Source of the DNA: ZLKRG08 sp964565165
GTDB taxonomy: Bacteria; Actinomycetota; Actinomycetes; Nanopelagicales; Nanopelagicaceae
DNA: 64,000 nucleotides
NCBI GenBank assembly: GCA_964565165.1
Contig: CAZMDJ010000002.1
Coordinates: forward strand, 1-64,000
Direction: 5' to 3'
Shown here: positions 1 through 8,241 of the stretch, one piece after another
How the letters are laid out: every line of letters begins with the position of its first letter
Position numbering within the stretch: position 1 is the stretch's first letter
Position numbers and translations under genes: made by a program
Notes under the pieces: model-generated
What the model saw: only the letters and a program-made list of their open reading frames with translations
Databases searched by the model: none
What the model was told of the DNA's origin: nothing

Positions 1-2
1 GA

Positions 3-449
3 TTTATCCGTCAGGTAAAGGGCTATGATTAGAAGGAAGATCTATTCTCAGGCGACGGGGTTGCTGTATTCGGTTGGTCTGGCGATGCATTGCAGCTTGC
101 TGCTGAAAATGATGGCAAGTTTGATTTCGCAATCCCTGAATCAGGCGGAACTATCTCTGCTGATAACTTCATCATTCCAAGCACCGGCAAGAACAAGGCA
201 AAGGTAGAGCAGTTAATTAACTACTACTACGAGCCAGAAGTTGCGGCAAAGGTAGCGGCTTACGTAAATTACATTACGCCGGTACAGGGTGCACAGGCTG
301 CAATGGAGAAGGTTGATCCAACTCTTGTTAACAACGAATTGATCTTCCCAAGTGCGAAGACTCAAGCGAAGCTACATGTATTCCGCAACTTAACTCCAAC
401 TGAGGAGACTGAGTTCACCGATGCATTCCAAAAGGCGACTGGTAACTAG
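3..449 (+). CDS. potD: Polyamine ABC transporter substrate-binding protein, C-terminal part
   Basis: This is the 3' end of a periplasmic-type spermidine/putrescine binding protein; the rest lies before the window. The frame reads FIRQVKGYD, then an in-frame TAG at 30-32, then KEDLFSGDGVAVFGWSGDAL and onward to the stop at 447-449. The segment after the TAG has the late PotD pattern (FGWSGDA, FAIPESGG, DNFIIPSTG, AAYVNYITPV). Protein similarity continues on both sides of the TAG, so it is either a single-base error near a contig end or a real nonsense mutation. The gene sits 3 bases before potA. The stretch after the TAG is open for 138 codons and has no good start of its own near its head. 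The family call is firm; intactness is not. Confidence 0.8.
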
Positions 450-452
450 TAA

Positions 453-1583
453 TTGACTATTGCGGCTGCACGAGGCGATCTCAAATTATCTAATATCACC
501 AAGAGTTATGGTGATTTCACTGCTGTAAACGATTTGTCGTTAACAATTCCTGCTGGATCTTTCTTTGCACTTCTTGGCCCATCAGGTTGCGGAAAAACAA
601 CAACACTTCGCATGATTGCAGGTTTGGAAGAGCCAACTTCTGGAAAGATTTTTCTAGGTAGCGACGACATCACTGATTTACGTCCTTACCAACGTCCGAT
701 CAATACGGTTTTCCAAAATTACGCATTATTTCCACACCTTTCAATTTTCGAAAACGTCGCATTCGGAATGCGCCGACGTGGAATTAAGGATGTGCAATCT
801 GAAGTAGATCGAGTCTTGAAACTGGTTGAACTGCCACATTTAGCAGATCGCAAACCAACATCTTTATCTGGAGGACAGCAGCAACGCATCGCACTTGCTC
901 GTGCAATTGTTAATAAGCCTGCGTTATTACTACTTGATGAACCACTTGGCGCACTAGATCTAAAGCTACGTCGCCAGATGCAGATCGAACTTAAGTGGAT
1001 TCAGACTCAAGTTGGACTGACTTTCGTACATGTAACTCACGATCAGGAAGAAGCTATGACCATGGCTGACACCATCGCAGTTATGAACGAAGGACGTATC
1101 GAACAGATGGGTACTCCAGTAGATCTATATGTATCTCCAAAAACGGCATTCGTAGCTAACTTTTTGGGACAATCAAACTTAATTCGTCGTCAGATTACAG
1201 GCACTGATGGCGATAACAATATCGTCGAAGTGTATGGCCAAAAGATTGCGCTTCCTAAATCACGAACATTTACTACTGCAACAAATGTGCTATTCGGTAT
1301 TCGCCCAGAGAAAATTGATATTGATCTAGAAAACGAACATGCCGATGGCAACGTACTTCGTGGTGGAAAAGTTGTTGACGTTTCATTCGTCGGAGTTTCA
1401 ACACAGTATCAAGTTGAAATGCCTTGGGGCCAAGAACTCATGGTTTTTGAACAAAATGACGGAACAACCCCGATGCTTGAATTAGGGGATATGGTCCGTT
1501 TGCAATGGATGCCTAAGTTCACTTTTGGAATTGATGGCGCTCAAGATGCTGACGCTGGATCAGAAGCAATCCCAGAAGAGTAA
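453..1583 (+). CDS. potA: Spermidine/putrescine ABC transporter ATP-binding protein
   Basis: ATPase that powers polyamine uptake through PotB/PotC. The 376 residues show Walker A GPSGCGKTT at 42-50, Q-loop around VFQNY (87-90), the ABC signature LSGGQ at 138-142, Walker B LLLLDEP at 158-164 and the H-loop histidine at 196 (VTHD). The C-terminal third (about 235-360) is a TOBE-type regulatory domain, as expected for the PotA/MalK branch. The start is a TTG three bases after the potD stop; the next in-frame starts would remove part of the nucleotide-binding fold. The stop overlaps the potB start by one base (TAATG), indicating translational coupling. Confidence 0.93.
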   Translation: MTIAAARGDLKLSNITKSYGDFTAVNDLSLTIPAGSFFALLGPSGCGKTTTLRMIAGLEEPTSGKIFLGSDDITDLRPYQRPINTVFQNYALFPHLSIFENVAFGMRRRGIKDVQSEVDRVLKLVELPHLADRKPTSLSGGQQQRIALARAIVNKPALLLLDEPLGALDLKLRRQMQIELKWIQTQVGLTFVHVTHDQEEAMTMADTIAVMNEGRIEQMGTPVDLYVSPKTAFVANFLGQSNLIRRQITGTDGDNNIVEVYGQKIALPKSRTFTTATNVLFGIRPEKIDIDLENEHADGNVLRGGKVVDVSFVGVSTQYQVEMPWGQELMVFEQNDGTTPMLELGDMVRLQWMPKFTFGIDGAQDADAGSEAIPEE

Positions 1584-2476
1584 TGGCATTCCTTCACGCT
1601 GCTGCGTCCCATATAAAAGTTGGTGGACTTAAAAAAGGTCGCCTGCCTTATTTATTGTTAGCTCCAGGTTTAATTTTTTTATTCACATTTTTCATTCTGC
1701 CTATCGCAAATTTGGCTTCCACATCTACACAAACTCCAGCAAAAAATGGCGATACTGGTGAATATGTTCAAACATTCGCTTTTTCAAATTACATCACCGC
1801 ATTTACAGAAAACAAAGAACAGTTCGGTCGTTCATTTTTATATGCATTCCTAACCACAATTTTGGCGCTTGCGATTGCATATCCACTTGCATACGCAATC
1901 GCTTTTAAATCAGGCAAATATAAGAACGTACTTTTAGTTCTAGTTGTGGCGCCATTCTTCACCTCATTCTTGCTACGTACTATCGCTTGGAAGCAGATTC
2001 TTGGTGAAGAAGGTCCAGTAGTTCAGACTTTACGAACTCTTCATATTATTTCGCCGACGACCACACTGACTGCATCGGCATTCGCAGTGGTTGCGGGTAT
2101 GACTTACAACTTCTTGCCTTTCATGACTTTGCCGCTTTACTCTTCACTTGAACGCATCGATCCACGCACCATGGAAGCAGCAGGTGATTTATATGCAAAT
2201 GCTTTTACAACTTTTCGCAAAGTTACATTCCCACTATCTATGCCTGGCGTAGTGGCTGGAACATTACTTACATTTATTCCAGCAGCCGGTGATTACGTTA
2301 ACGCTGCGATTTTAGGTAACCCACAGACCAAGATGCTAGGTAACGTAATCGATTCTAAGTTCTTCCGCGTCGTGGATTACCCGACTGCAGCTTCTCTTTC
2401 ATTTATGTTGATGTTCGCAATTTTGATTATGGTCACTTTGTATATCCGTCGCGCTGGAACGGATGAATTGGTATGA
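1583..2476 (+). CDS. potB: Polyamine ABC transporter permease PotB
   Basis: First membrane component of the polyamine importer. The 297 residues contain about six hydrophobic segments (the first near 22-45) and the permease EAA loop, seen as RTMEAAGDLYANAFTTFRKV near 195-215, which docks on the ATPase. An extracytoplasmic loop with many Thr/Asn residues follows the first helix, as in other PotB proteins. The gene begins on the A of the potA stop and overlaps potC by four bases (ATGA). The closest alternative would be another type I importer permease for putrescine-like substrates; gene order supports PotB. Confidence 0.9.
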   Translation: MAFLHAAASHIKVGGLKKGRLPYLLLAPGLIFLFTFFILPIANLASTSTQTPAKNGDTGEYVQTFAFSNYITAFTENKEQFGRSFLYAFLTTILALAIAYPLAYAIAFKSGKYKNVLLVLVVAPFFTSFLLRTIAWKQILGEEGPVVQTLRTLHIISPTTTLTASAFAVVAGMTYNFLPFMTLPLYSSLERIDPRTMEAAGDLYANAFTTFRKVTFPLSMPGVVAGTLLTFIPAAGDYVNAAILGNPQTKMLGNVIDSKFFRVVDYPTAASLSFMLMFAILIMVTLYIRRAGTDELV

Positions 2477-3267
2477 AAAAACTCTGGCGCTGGTTTGGCA
2501 ACAACTTAATCCGTGTTTATGCCTTCCTTGGTTTTACTTATCTATTTATCCCAATTGCTTACACATTCGCATTTTCATTTAATGATTCCGGCAAATCAAA
2601 TTTAACTTGGCGTGGATTTACTACCGCTAACTGGCAGAATCCTTGCGGTGCTCCTGATGTATGTACGGCCCTAGGCAATTCAATTCAAGTTGGATTACTT
2701 GCAACATTATTCGCAACTATTCTCGGCACTCTAATTGCTTTCGCGCTAGGTCGCCATTCATTTAGAGGCAGATCGACTACAAACCTTCTGATATTCCTAC
2801 CGATGGCAACGCCTGAAGTCGTGATGGGTGCATCTCTGTTAGGTATGTTCTTAACTTTTCAAATCAATCCAGGATTCACCACGACGGTAATTGCTCACAC
2901 ACTATTTTGTATCTCTTTCGTTGTGGTTACAGTCAAAGCTCGTATTGCATCACTTGATCCTCGCCTCGAACAAGCTGCGATGGATCTATATGCAAATGAA
3001 TTCGAAACTTTCCGACGCGTGACTTTGCCGCTTGTGATGCCAGGTATCGCCGCAGCAGCGCTTCTGGCTTTCTCTCTTTCATTTGATGATTTCATCATTA
3101 CAAACTTCAACTCTGGCACCATGATGACTTTCCCGAAGTTTGTATATGTATCAAGTGCCCGTGGCATCCCACCACAGGCTAACGTCATCGGTTCAATGAT
3201 GTTCTTTATCGCGCTGGCCATCGTTATCGCGGGCCAAGTAGTAAGCCGAAAGAAGAAGAGCGCATGA
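2473..3267 (+). CDS. potC: Polyamine ABC transporter permease PotC
   Basis: Second permease of the importer, 264 residues with about six membrane helices. The EAA loop (LEQAAMDLYANEFETFRRVTLP) lies in the C-terminal third, and the DDFIITNF stretch after it is typical of PotC. A cysteine pair (CGAPDVC) in the first external loop could form a disulphide. The start overlaps the potB stop by four bases and the stop overlaps the ureohydrolase start by four bases, so potABC and the catabolic enzyme behave as one coupled unit. Confidence 0.9.
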   Translation: MKKLWRWFGNNLIRVYAFLGFTYLFIPIAYTFAFSFNDSGKSNLTWRGFTTANWQNPCGAPDVCTALGNSIQVGLLATLFATILGTLIAFALGRHSFRGRSTTNLLIFLPMATPEVVMGASLLGMFLTFQINPGFTTTVIAHTLFCISFVVVTVKARIASLDPRLEQAAMDLYANEFETFRRVTLPLVMPGIAAAALLAFSLSFDDFIITNFNSGTMMTFPKFVYVSSARGIPPQANVIGSMMFFIALAIVIAGQVVSRKKKSA

Positions 3268-4262
3268 CCAACCACGGCAATATGTATGGCCCAGATTTCA
3301 CATTCCTTGGAATTGAACGTTGCGATCTAGATAAGCCAGAGACATATAAAGATGCGGATGTTGTAATCGTTGGTGCGCCAATTGATTCCGGAACATCTCA
3401 TCGAAGTGGCGCAAAGTTTGGCCCACAAGCAATTCGTATGGGGGATTACCTACCTCATGATGGAGAGCGTCCACATTTAGCTTTGCGTGTTGATGGACTT
3501 AAAGATATTAAAGTCGTTGATGCTGGCGATTTAATTATGAATGGCGGAGATCTAGTTGGTTCTTTAGCACTACTTGCAGAAGCTACAGAGAAGATTTCAC
3601 GTGCTGGTGCAATTGCACTTGTATTAGGTGGCGATCATTCAATCGCATCTGCAGATGTTGCAGGTATCGCAAACCACCGCGGCAAGGGCAAAGTTTCAAT
3701 GATTCACTTTGATGCGCACGCTGATACCGGAACAGATCAGTGGGGAGCGCTTGTTGGTCACGGAACTCCGATGCGTCGTTTAATCGAAAACGGTCATGTT
3801 CGCGGTGATCGTTTCTTGCAACTTGGTTTACGTGGATATTGGCCAGATGATGCAACCCTTAATTGGATGCGCGATCAAGGTATGCGTTCATATGAGATGA
3901 CCGAGATTCATCACCGCGGACTTGAGAAAGTTTTAGATGAATCATTTGCAACGCTCACTGATGGTTGCGACGGAGTTTTCTTATCGGTAGATATCGACGT
4001 AGTTGATCCAGGGATGGCGCCAGGAACAGGAACCCCAGAACCTGGCGGAATGACTTCACGTGAATTGCTAGAAGCAGTTCGACGTATCTGTTTAGAGTTG
4101 CCGATTGTTGGTATTGATATCGTTGAAGTTGCGCCACCATTTGATAGCGCAGATATCACTGCAATTCTTGCTAATCGAGTGGTACTTGAAGCGCTTAGTG
4201 CAATTGCGTTACGTAAAAAGGGTGGGACATATAGCCCTACGAGGAATCTATTAGATAGATAA
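3264..4262 (+). CDS. speB: Agmatinase-family ureohydrolase
   Basis: Dinuclear manganese enzyme that removes urea from agmatine (giving putrescine) or from a related guanidino compound. The 332-residue protein has all family motifs: GGDHS (H125), HFDAHADTGTD (D150, H152, D154) and SVDIDVVDPG (D243, D245), followed by GTGTPEPGG, which is the agmatinase/guanidinobutyrase form rather than the arginase form. It is coupled by an ATGA overlap to the polyamine transporter and faces a GABA-type aminotransferase, which fits agmatine or guanidinobutyrate catabolism. The substrate cannot be decided from sequence; agmatine and 4-guanidinobutyrate are the main candidates. Confidence 0.88.
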   Translation: MTNHGNMYGPDFTFLGIERCDLDKPETYKDADVVIVGAPIDSGTSHRSGAKFGPQAIRMGDYLPHDGERPHLALRVDGLKDIKVVDAGDLIMNGGDLVGSLALLAEATEKISRAGAIALVLGGDHSIASADVAGIANHRGKGKVSMIHFDAHADTGTDQWGALVGHGTPMRRLIENGHVRGDRFLQLGLRGYWPDDATLNWMRDQGMRSYEMTEIHHRGLEKVLDESFATLTDGCDGVFLSVDIDVVDPGMAPGTGTPEPGGMTSRELLEAVRRICLELPIVGIDIVEVAPPFDSADITAILANRVVLEALSAIALRKKGGTYSPTRNLLDR

Positions 4263-4266
4263 GCAA

Positions 4267-4470
4267 ATGGAATTACTTTGTATGGATTGCAAAACCAAAT
4301 ACGAATTTGATCAATTCTCACAATGTCCAAAATGCAAATCTGATAAAGCTAAAGTTGTAAGCGAAATAGACCCTTGGTGGGTTCGAAATTACTGGAAAGC
4401 ACGAGCTATAACTGCTGCAGCAATTAGTATTATTTTATTGATTTATGCAATGTTATCGAGATATTTTTAA
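4267..4470 (+). CDS. Small zinc-ribbon membrane protein
   Basis: A 67-residue protein with an N-terminal zinc ribbon (C5-x2-C8 and C20-x2-C23) and one C-terminal hydrophobic helix (about 48-64). The combination suggests a small membrane-anchored protein with a cytoplasmic metal-binding head; no function is recognised. It starts 4 bases after the agmatinase stop and so is probably translated from the same message. Its last four bases overlap the end of the convergent aminotransferase gene. Confidence 0.65.
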   Translation: MELLCMDCKTKYEFDQFSQCPKCKSDKAKVVSEIDPWWVRNYWKARAITAAAISIILLIYAMLSRYF

Positions 4471-5783
4471 TTGTGGGCAAATGCTTCATCAAGAACGCTC
4501 ATTGCATCTTTAACCAATTCATCGCTAATTACCAATGGTGGCAAGAAGCGAAGCACGTTTCCGTAAGTACCAGCAGTTAAGAAGAGCACGCCTTTGCTCT
4601 GCGCATACCTAACAACTTTGCCCATAACCTCGCCATTAGGTTCTTTACTACCTGGCTTAACTAATTCGATTGCAATCATTGCACCGCGGCCACGGATCTC
4701 ACCGATAACTGGGTACTTCTTCTGCATTGCAGTTAGTGCATCAACCATGATCTTGCCGATTTGGTTAGCGCGATCAACTAATTTTTCAGATTGAATGGTT
4801 TCGATGGCACCAAGCGCTGCAGCGCAGGCAATTGGATTACCGCCGTAGGTTCCGCCAAGACCTGATGGATGAATTTCATCCATGATTTCAGCGCGACCGG
4901 TAACAGCTGCAAGTGGCAGACCGCCTGCAATTCCTTTAGCGGTGGTGATCAAATCTGGTTCGACGCCTTCATCTTCGCAGGCAAACATCTGGCCGGTGCG
5001 AGCAAAACCAGTCTGTACTTCATCGGCGATAAAGAGTGCGCCAACTTCTTTTGCATACTTAGCAAGACCAGGCAGGAATCCCTTAGGTGGAACGATAAAT
5101 CCACCTTCGCCTTGAATTGGTTCGATACAGATTGCAGCTAAATTCTTGCCGCCGATCTCTTTTTCGATTTTATGTAGAACTTCATCTAGTGCATGTTCGA
5201 TATTGCCCTCATGGCGATATGGATAAGCCATTGGCATTCGATAAATTTCTGGAGTAAAGGGACCGAAGCCTTCTTTGTATGGCATGTTCTTTGCAGTCAT
5301 CGCCATAGTGAGATTGGTGCGGCCGTGATATCCATGTTCGAAAACCACAACTGCTTGTCGCTTTGTGTAATGGCGCGCAATCTTTACTGCGTTCTCTAGA
5401 GCTTCAGCGCCAGAGTTAAATAGCGCGCTCTTCTTCTTAAATTTTCCTGGAGTTAGTTCGTTTAATTTTTCGCAGACTTCGATATAACCCTCGTAAGGAG
5501 CAATCATGAAACAGGTATGTGTGAAATCAGCAACCTGCTTTTGAACACGTTCAACAACTTTAGGTGCGCTATTTCCGACGTTAACAACAGCGATACCTGA
5601 ACCCATATCAATAATCTGATTGCCATCGACATCAAGCAAGATTCCGCCTGATGCATGAGTAATGATCGCAGGAAGAGCCATGCCTAGGGAGGCAGAGACT
5701 GCTTCGCTTCGGCGCTTGATAATTTCCTGAGATTTAGGACCTGGGAGTTCGGTTAGAAGTTTTCGTTGCTGCGGCACGTTCAT
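4467..5783 (-). CDS. gabT: 4-aminobutyrate aminotransferase
   Basis: PLP-dependent class III aminotransferase that moves the amino group of GABA (or a related omega-amino acid) to 2-oxoglutarate. The 438 residues carry the cofactor motifs NSGAEALENA near 123-132, EHGYHGRTN near 149-157, FIADEVQTGFARTG with D254, and TTAKGIAGGLP with the Schiff-base lysine K283. The length and the GTYGGNPI segment match actinobacterial GabT. It is transcribed toward the polyamine/agmatinase operon and overlaps its last gene by four bases. Putrescine or guanidinobutyrate breakdown yields GABA, so the enzyme is a natural next step. Putrescine or 5-aminovalerate aminotransferase activity cannot be excluded. Confidence 0.88.
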   Translation of the reverse strand: MNVPQQRKLLTELPGPKSQEIIKRRSEAVSASLGMALPAIITHASGGILLDVDGNQIIDMGSGIAVVNVGNSAPKVVERVQKQVADFTHTCFMIAPYEGYIEVCEKLNELTPGKFKKKSALFNSGAEALENAVKIARHYTKRQAVVVFEHGYHGRTNLTMAMTAKNMPYKEGFGPFTPEIYRMPMAYPYRHEGNIEHALDEVLHKIEKEIGGKNLAAICIEPIQGEGGFIVPPKGFLPGLAKYAKEVGALFIADEVQTGFARTGQMFACEDEGVEPDLITTAKGIAGGLPLAAVTGRAEIMDEIHPSGLGGTYGGNPIACAAALGAIETIQSEKLVDRANQIGKIMVDALTAMQKKYPVIGEIRGRGAMIAIELVKPGSKEPNGEVMGKVVRYAQSKGVLFLTAGTYGNVLRFLPPLVISDELVKDAMSVLDEAFAHN

Positions 5784-5872
5784 TTTTCTAGTTTAGCGGG
5801 GGCGTGAGAGTATTGCCAGAGCTGTCGTAGGCAACAGCAAAGATGTCAGTCACTTTGAAAGGGGATCTTCTT

Positions 5873-7063
5873 TTGGCACTCGTCGGTGTTCTGCTCTTTG
5901 TTGCGGCGCTTCTATTTTCAGTAATGGTTCATGAATTTGGACATTACATTTTCGCAAAGAAATTCGGTATGAAAGTTACTGAATTCTTCTTAGGTTTCGG
6001 TAAGCGCATCTGGTCGACCCAGCGCGGTGAAACTGAATTTGGCGTTAAAGCAATTCCTGCCGGTGGTTACTGCCGCATTGAGGGAATGACTACAAATGAT
6101 GTGATGCCAGAAGGCGAAGAGGGACGTGCATTTGTAATCGCATCAACTCCGCGCAAACTTCTGGTACTTGGCGCCGGATCTTTTAATCACTTTGTACTTG
6201 GCTTCTTAATGATTCTGGTGATGCTTGCTGGTGTTGGTGCACAATCAATGTCGACCACTATCGCGCAAGTTGTGCCATGTGTTTCATCAACAACTGCATG
6301 TGCAGCAAGTGATCCAATTTCGCCAGCAGTTAAAGCGGGTTTAAAAGCAGGGGACCAAGTCATCGCAATCAATGGCAAGGCGACTACATCAAATAACTTT
6401 GCTAAAGATTTACAAGTAATCCAGAAGAGCTCTGGCCAAGAATTTACCTTCACTGTAAAGCGTGGCTCAGAAACAATTGATCTAAAGGTAACTCCGACAG
6501 ATCGCACCATTCAGGGCTACACATATTCATTTGTTGGCTTCGTTGCTAAAGAGGCAACATATCGCCAACCAATTTTCACCGCGATTAAAGATTCCGGAAA
6601 CGTTACTTGGTACATGATCAAAGAGAGCGTTAAATCTCTAGTTCGCCTTCCAGCAATGGTTCCTGAATTGGTAAAGGAAACATTTGGTAGCGCACCGCGT
6701 GATCCAAATGGTCCAGTTGGAATTGTTGGTGTGGCGCGCGCATCCGGTGAAATCACCAGCAGCGCAAAGTTAGATACCGCTAATCAGATCATCATCTTTT
6801 TGATGATGGTTGCATCGCTAAATATTTTCGTCGGTATCTTTAACTTGCTTCCACTTCTGCCATTAGATGGTGGCCATATGGCGGTGGCAATTGCTGATGC
6901 AATTCGATATCGCTATGCGCGACTTCGTGGCCGCGAAAAACCAGCCCCAATTGATATAAACCGCTTAACTCCAATAACAGTTGCGGTCTTCACACTTCTA
7001 GTTGGGCTAACAGTGCTGCTGCTCATAGCCGACATTGTTAATCCAGTTAATCTCAATTTGTAA
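5873..7063 (+). CDS. rseP: Site-2 protease (RIP metalloprotease)
   Basis: Intramembrane zinc protease of family M50B, which cuts membrane-spanning anti-sigma factors. The active-site motif HEFGH comes about 20 residues after the start, a PDZ domain occupies roughly 150-220, and the second active-site motif NLLPLLPLDGGHM lies in a late membrane helix. The start at TTG 5873 is preferred because GAAAGGGG at 5857-5864 is correctly spaced and because the mycobacterial homologue has the same short N-terminus; an in-frame ATG at 5843 would add ten residues but has no clear ribosome-binding site. ispG follows after 32 bases. Confidence 0.88.
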   Translation: MALVGVLLFVAALLFSVMVHEFGHYIFAKKFGMKVTEFFLGFGKRIWSTQRGETEFGVKAIPAGGYCRIEGMTTNDVMPEGEEGRAFVIASTPRKLLVLGAGSFNHFVLGFLMILVMLAGVGAQSMSTTIAQVVPCVSSTTACAASDPISPAVKAGLKAGDQVIAINGKATTSNNFAKDLQVIQKSSGQEFTFTVKRGSETIDLKVTPTDRTIQGYTYSFVGFVAKEATYRQPIFTAIKDSGNVTWYMIKESVKSLVRLPAMVPELVKETFGSAPRDPNGPVGIVGVARASGEITSSAKLDTANQIIIFLMMVASLNIFVGIFNLLPLLPLDGGHMAVAIADAIRYRYARLRGREKPAPIDINRLTPITVAVFTLLVGLTVLLLIADIVNPVNLNL

Positions 7064-7095
7064 GGGTTAGCTAGATATAGGGCAGAATAACGCCC

Positions 7096-8241
7096 ATGGT
7101 TGATCTGGGAATTCCTGAATTAAAGACGTTGGCTCCACGCCGTAAAACCAAGCAGTTACAGGTCGGCAAAGTTGGCGTCGGTTCGAATTCACCGGTATCC
7201 GTGCAATCAATGTGCACCACACTTACTGCAGATGTAAATGCAACTCTGCAACAGATTGCAGAGCTCACAGCGTCAGGCTGCGAAATTGTTCGCGTTGCGG
7301 TTCCATCTCAAGATGATGCTGATGCGTTAGCTGCGATTGCAAAGAAATCACAGATTCCAGTTATTGCAGATATTCATTTTCAGCCAAAGTACATCTTTGC
7401 AGCGATTGATGCCGGTTGCGCAGCGGTTCGCGTTAACCCAGGCAACATCAAGCAATTTGATGACAAGGTTAAGGAAGTAGCAAAGGCAGCGCTTGAATCA
7501 AATACCCCGATTCGAATTGGTGTAAATGCCGGATCGCTTGATCCACGTTTACTTGCTAAGTACGGTAAAGCAACTCCAGAGGCGCTTGCAGAGAGTGCTC
7601 TTTGGGAAGCTTCGTTATTTGAAGAGCATGGTTTCTCAAACTTTAAAATTTCAGTGAAGCACCATGATCCAATCACCATGGTTAAGGCTTATCGCATCTT
7701 GGCAGAGAAGTGCGATTACCCGTTGCACTTAGGCGTTACCGAAGCCGGCCCTGCTTTCCAAGCAACAATTAAATCTGCAACAGCTTTTGGAATTCTCCTT
7801 GCAGAAGGTATCGGCGACACTATCCGCGTATCGATGTCAGCGCCTCCAGTTGAAGAGGTAAAGGTCGGTATTTCAATTCTGGAATCACTTGGACTTCGCC
7901 AGCGTAAGTTAGAGATTGTCTCTTGCCCTTCATGCGGACGTGCGCAGGTTGATGTTTACACATTGGCGGAAAAGGTGCAGGCAGGTTTGCAAGGAATGAC
8001 AGTTCCGTTACGCGTTGCAGTTATGGGATGCGTAGTTAATGGTCCTGGCGAAGCACGCGAAGCAGATCTTGGCGTTGCATCAGGTAACGGTAAGGGTCAG
8101 ATCTTTGTTAAGGGCGAAGTTATTAAAACAGTTCCTGAATCTCAGATTGTTGAAACTCTTATCGAAGAAGCGATGCGACTTGGCGAAGAGATGGAAGCAG
8201 CTGGAATTACATCTGGCGCACCGACAGTAGAGGTTAAATAA
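7096..8241 (+). CDS. ispG: 4-hydroxy-3-methylbut-2-enyl diphosphate synthase
   Basis: Iron-sulphur enzyme of the non-mevalonate isoprenoid pathway that converts methylerythritol cyclodiphosphate to HMBPP. The 381 residues have the TIM-barrel half (VQSMCTT, ADIHFQPK, VRVNPGNI) and the C-terminal cluster ligands in CPSC (277 and 280) and MGCVVNGPGEA (C312). Length is typical for the bacterial enzyme. The rseP-ispG pair is conserved in Actinobacteria; the usual upstream partner dxr is not present here. proS starts directly after the stop. Confidence 0.95.
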   Translation: MVDLGIPELKTLAPRRKTKQLQVGKVGVGSNSPVSVQSMCTTLTADVNATLQQIAELTASGCEIVRVAVPSQDDADALAAIAKKSQIPVIADIHFQPKYIFAAIDAGCAAVRVNPGNIKQFDDKVKEVAKAALESNTPIRIGVNAGSLDPRLLAKYGKATPEALAESALWEASLFEEHGFSNFKISVKHHDPITMVKAYRILAEKCDYPLHLGVTEAGPAFQATIKSATAFGILLAEGIGDTIRVSMSAPPVEEVKVGISILESLGLRQRKLEIVSCPSCGRAQVDVYTLAEKVQAGLQGMTVPLRVAVMGCVVNGPGEAREADLGVASGNGKGQIFVKGEVIKTVPESQIVETLIEEAMRLGEEMEAAGITSGAPTVEVK

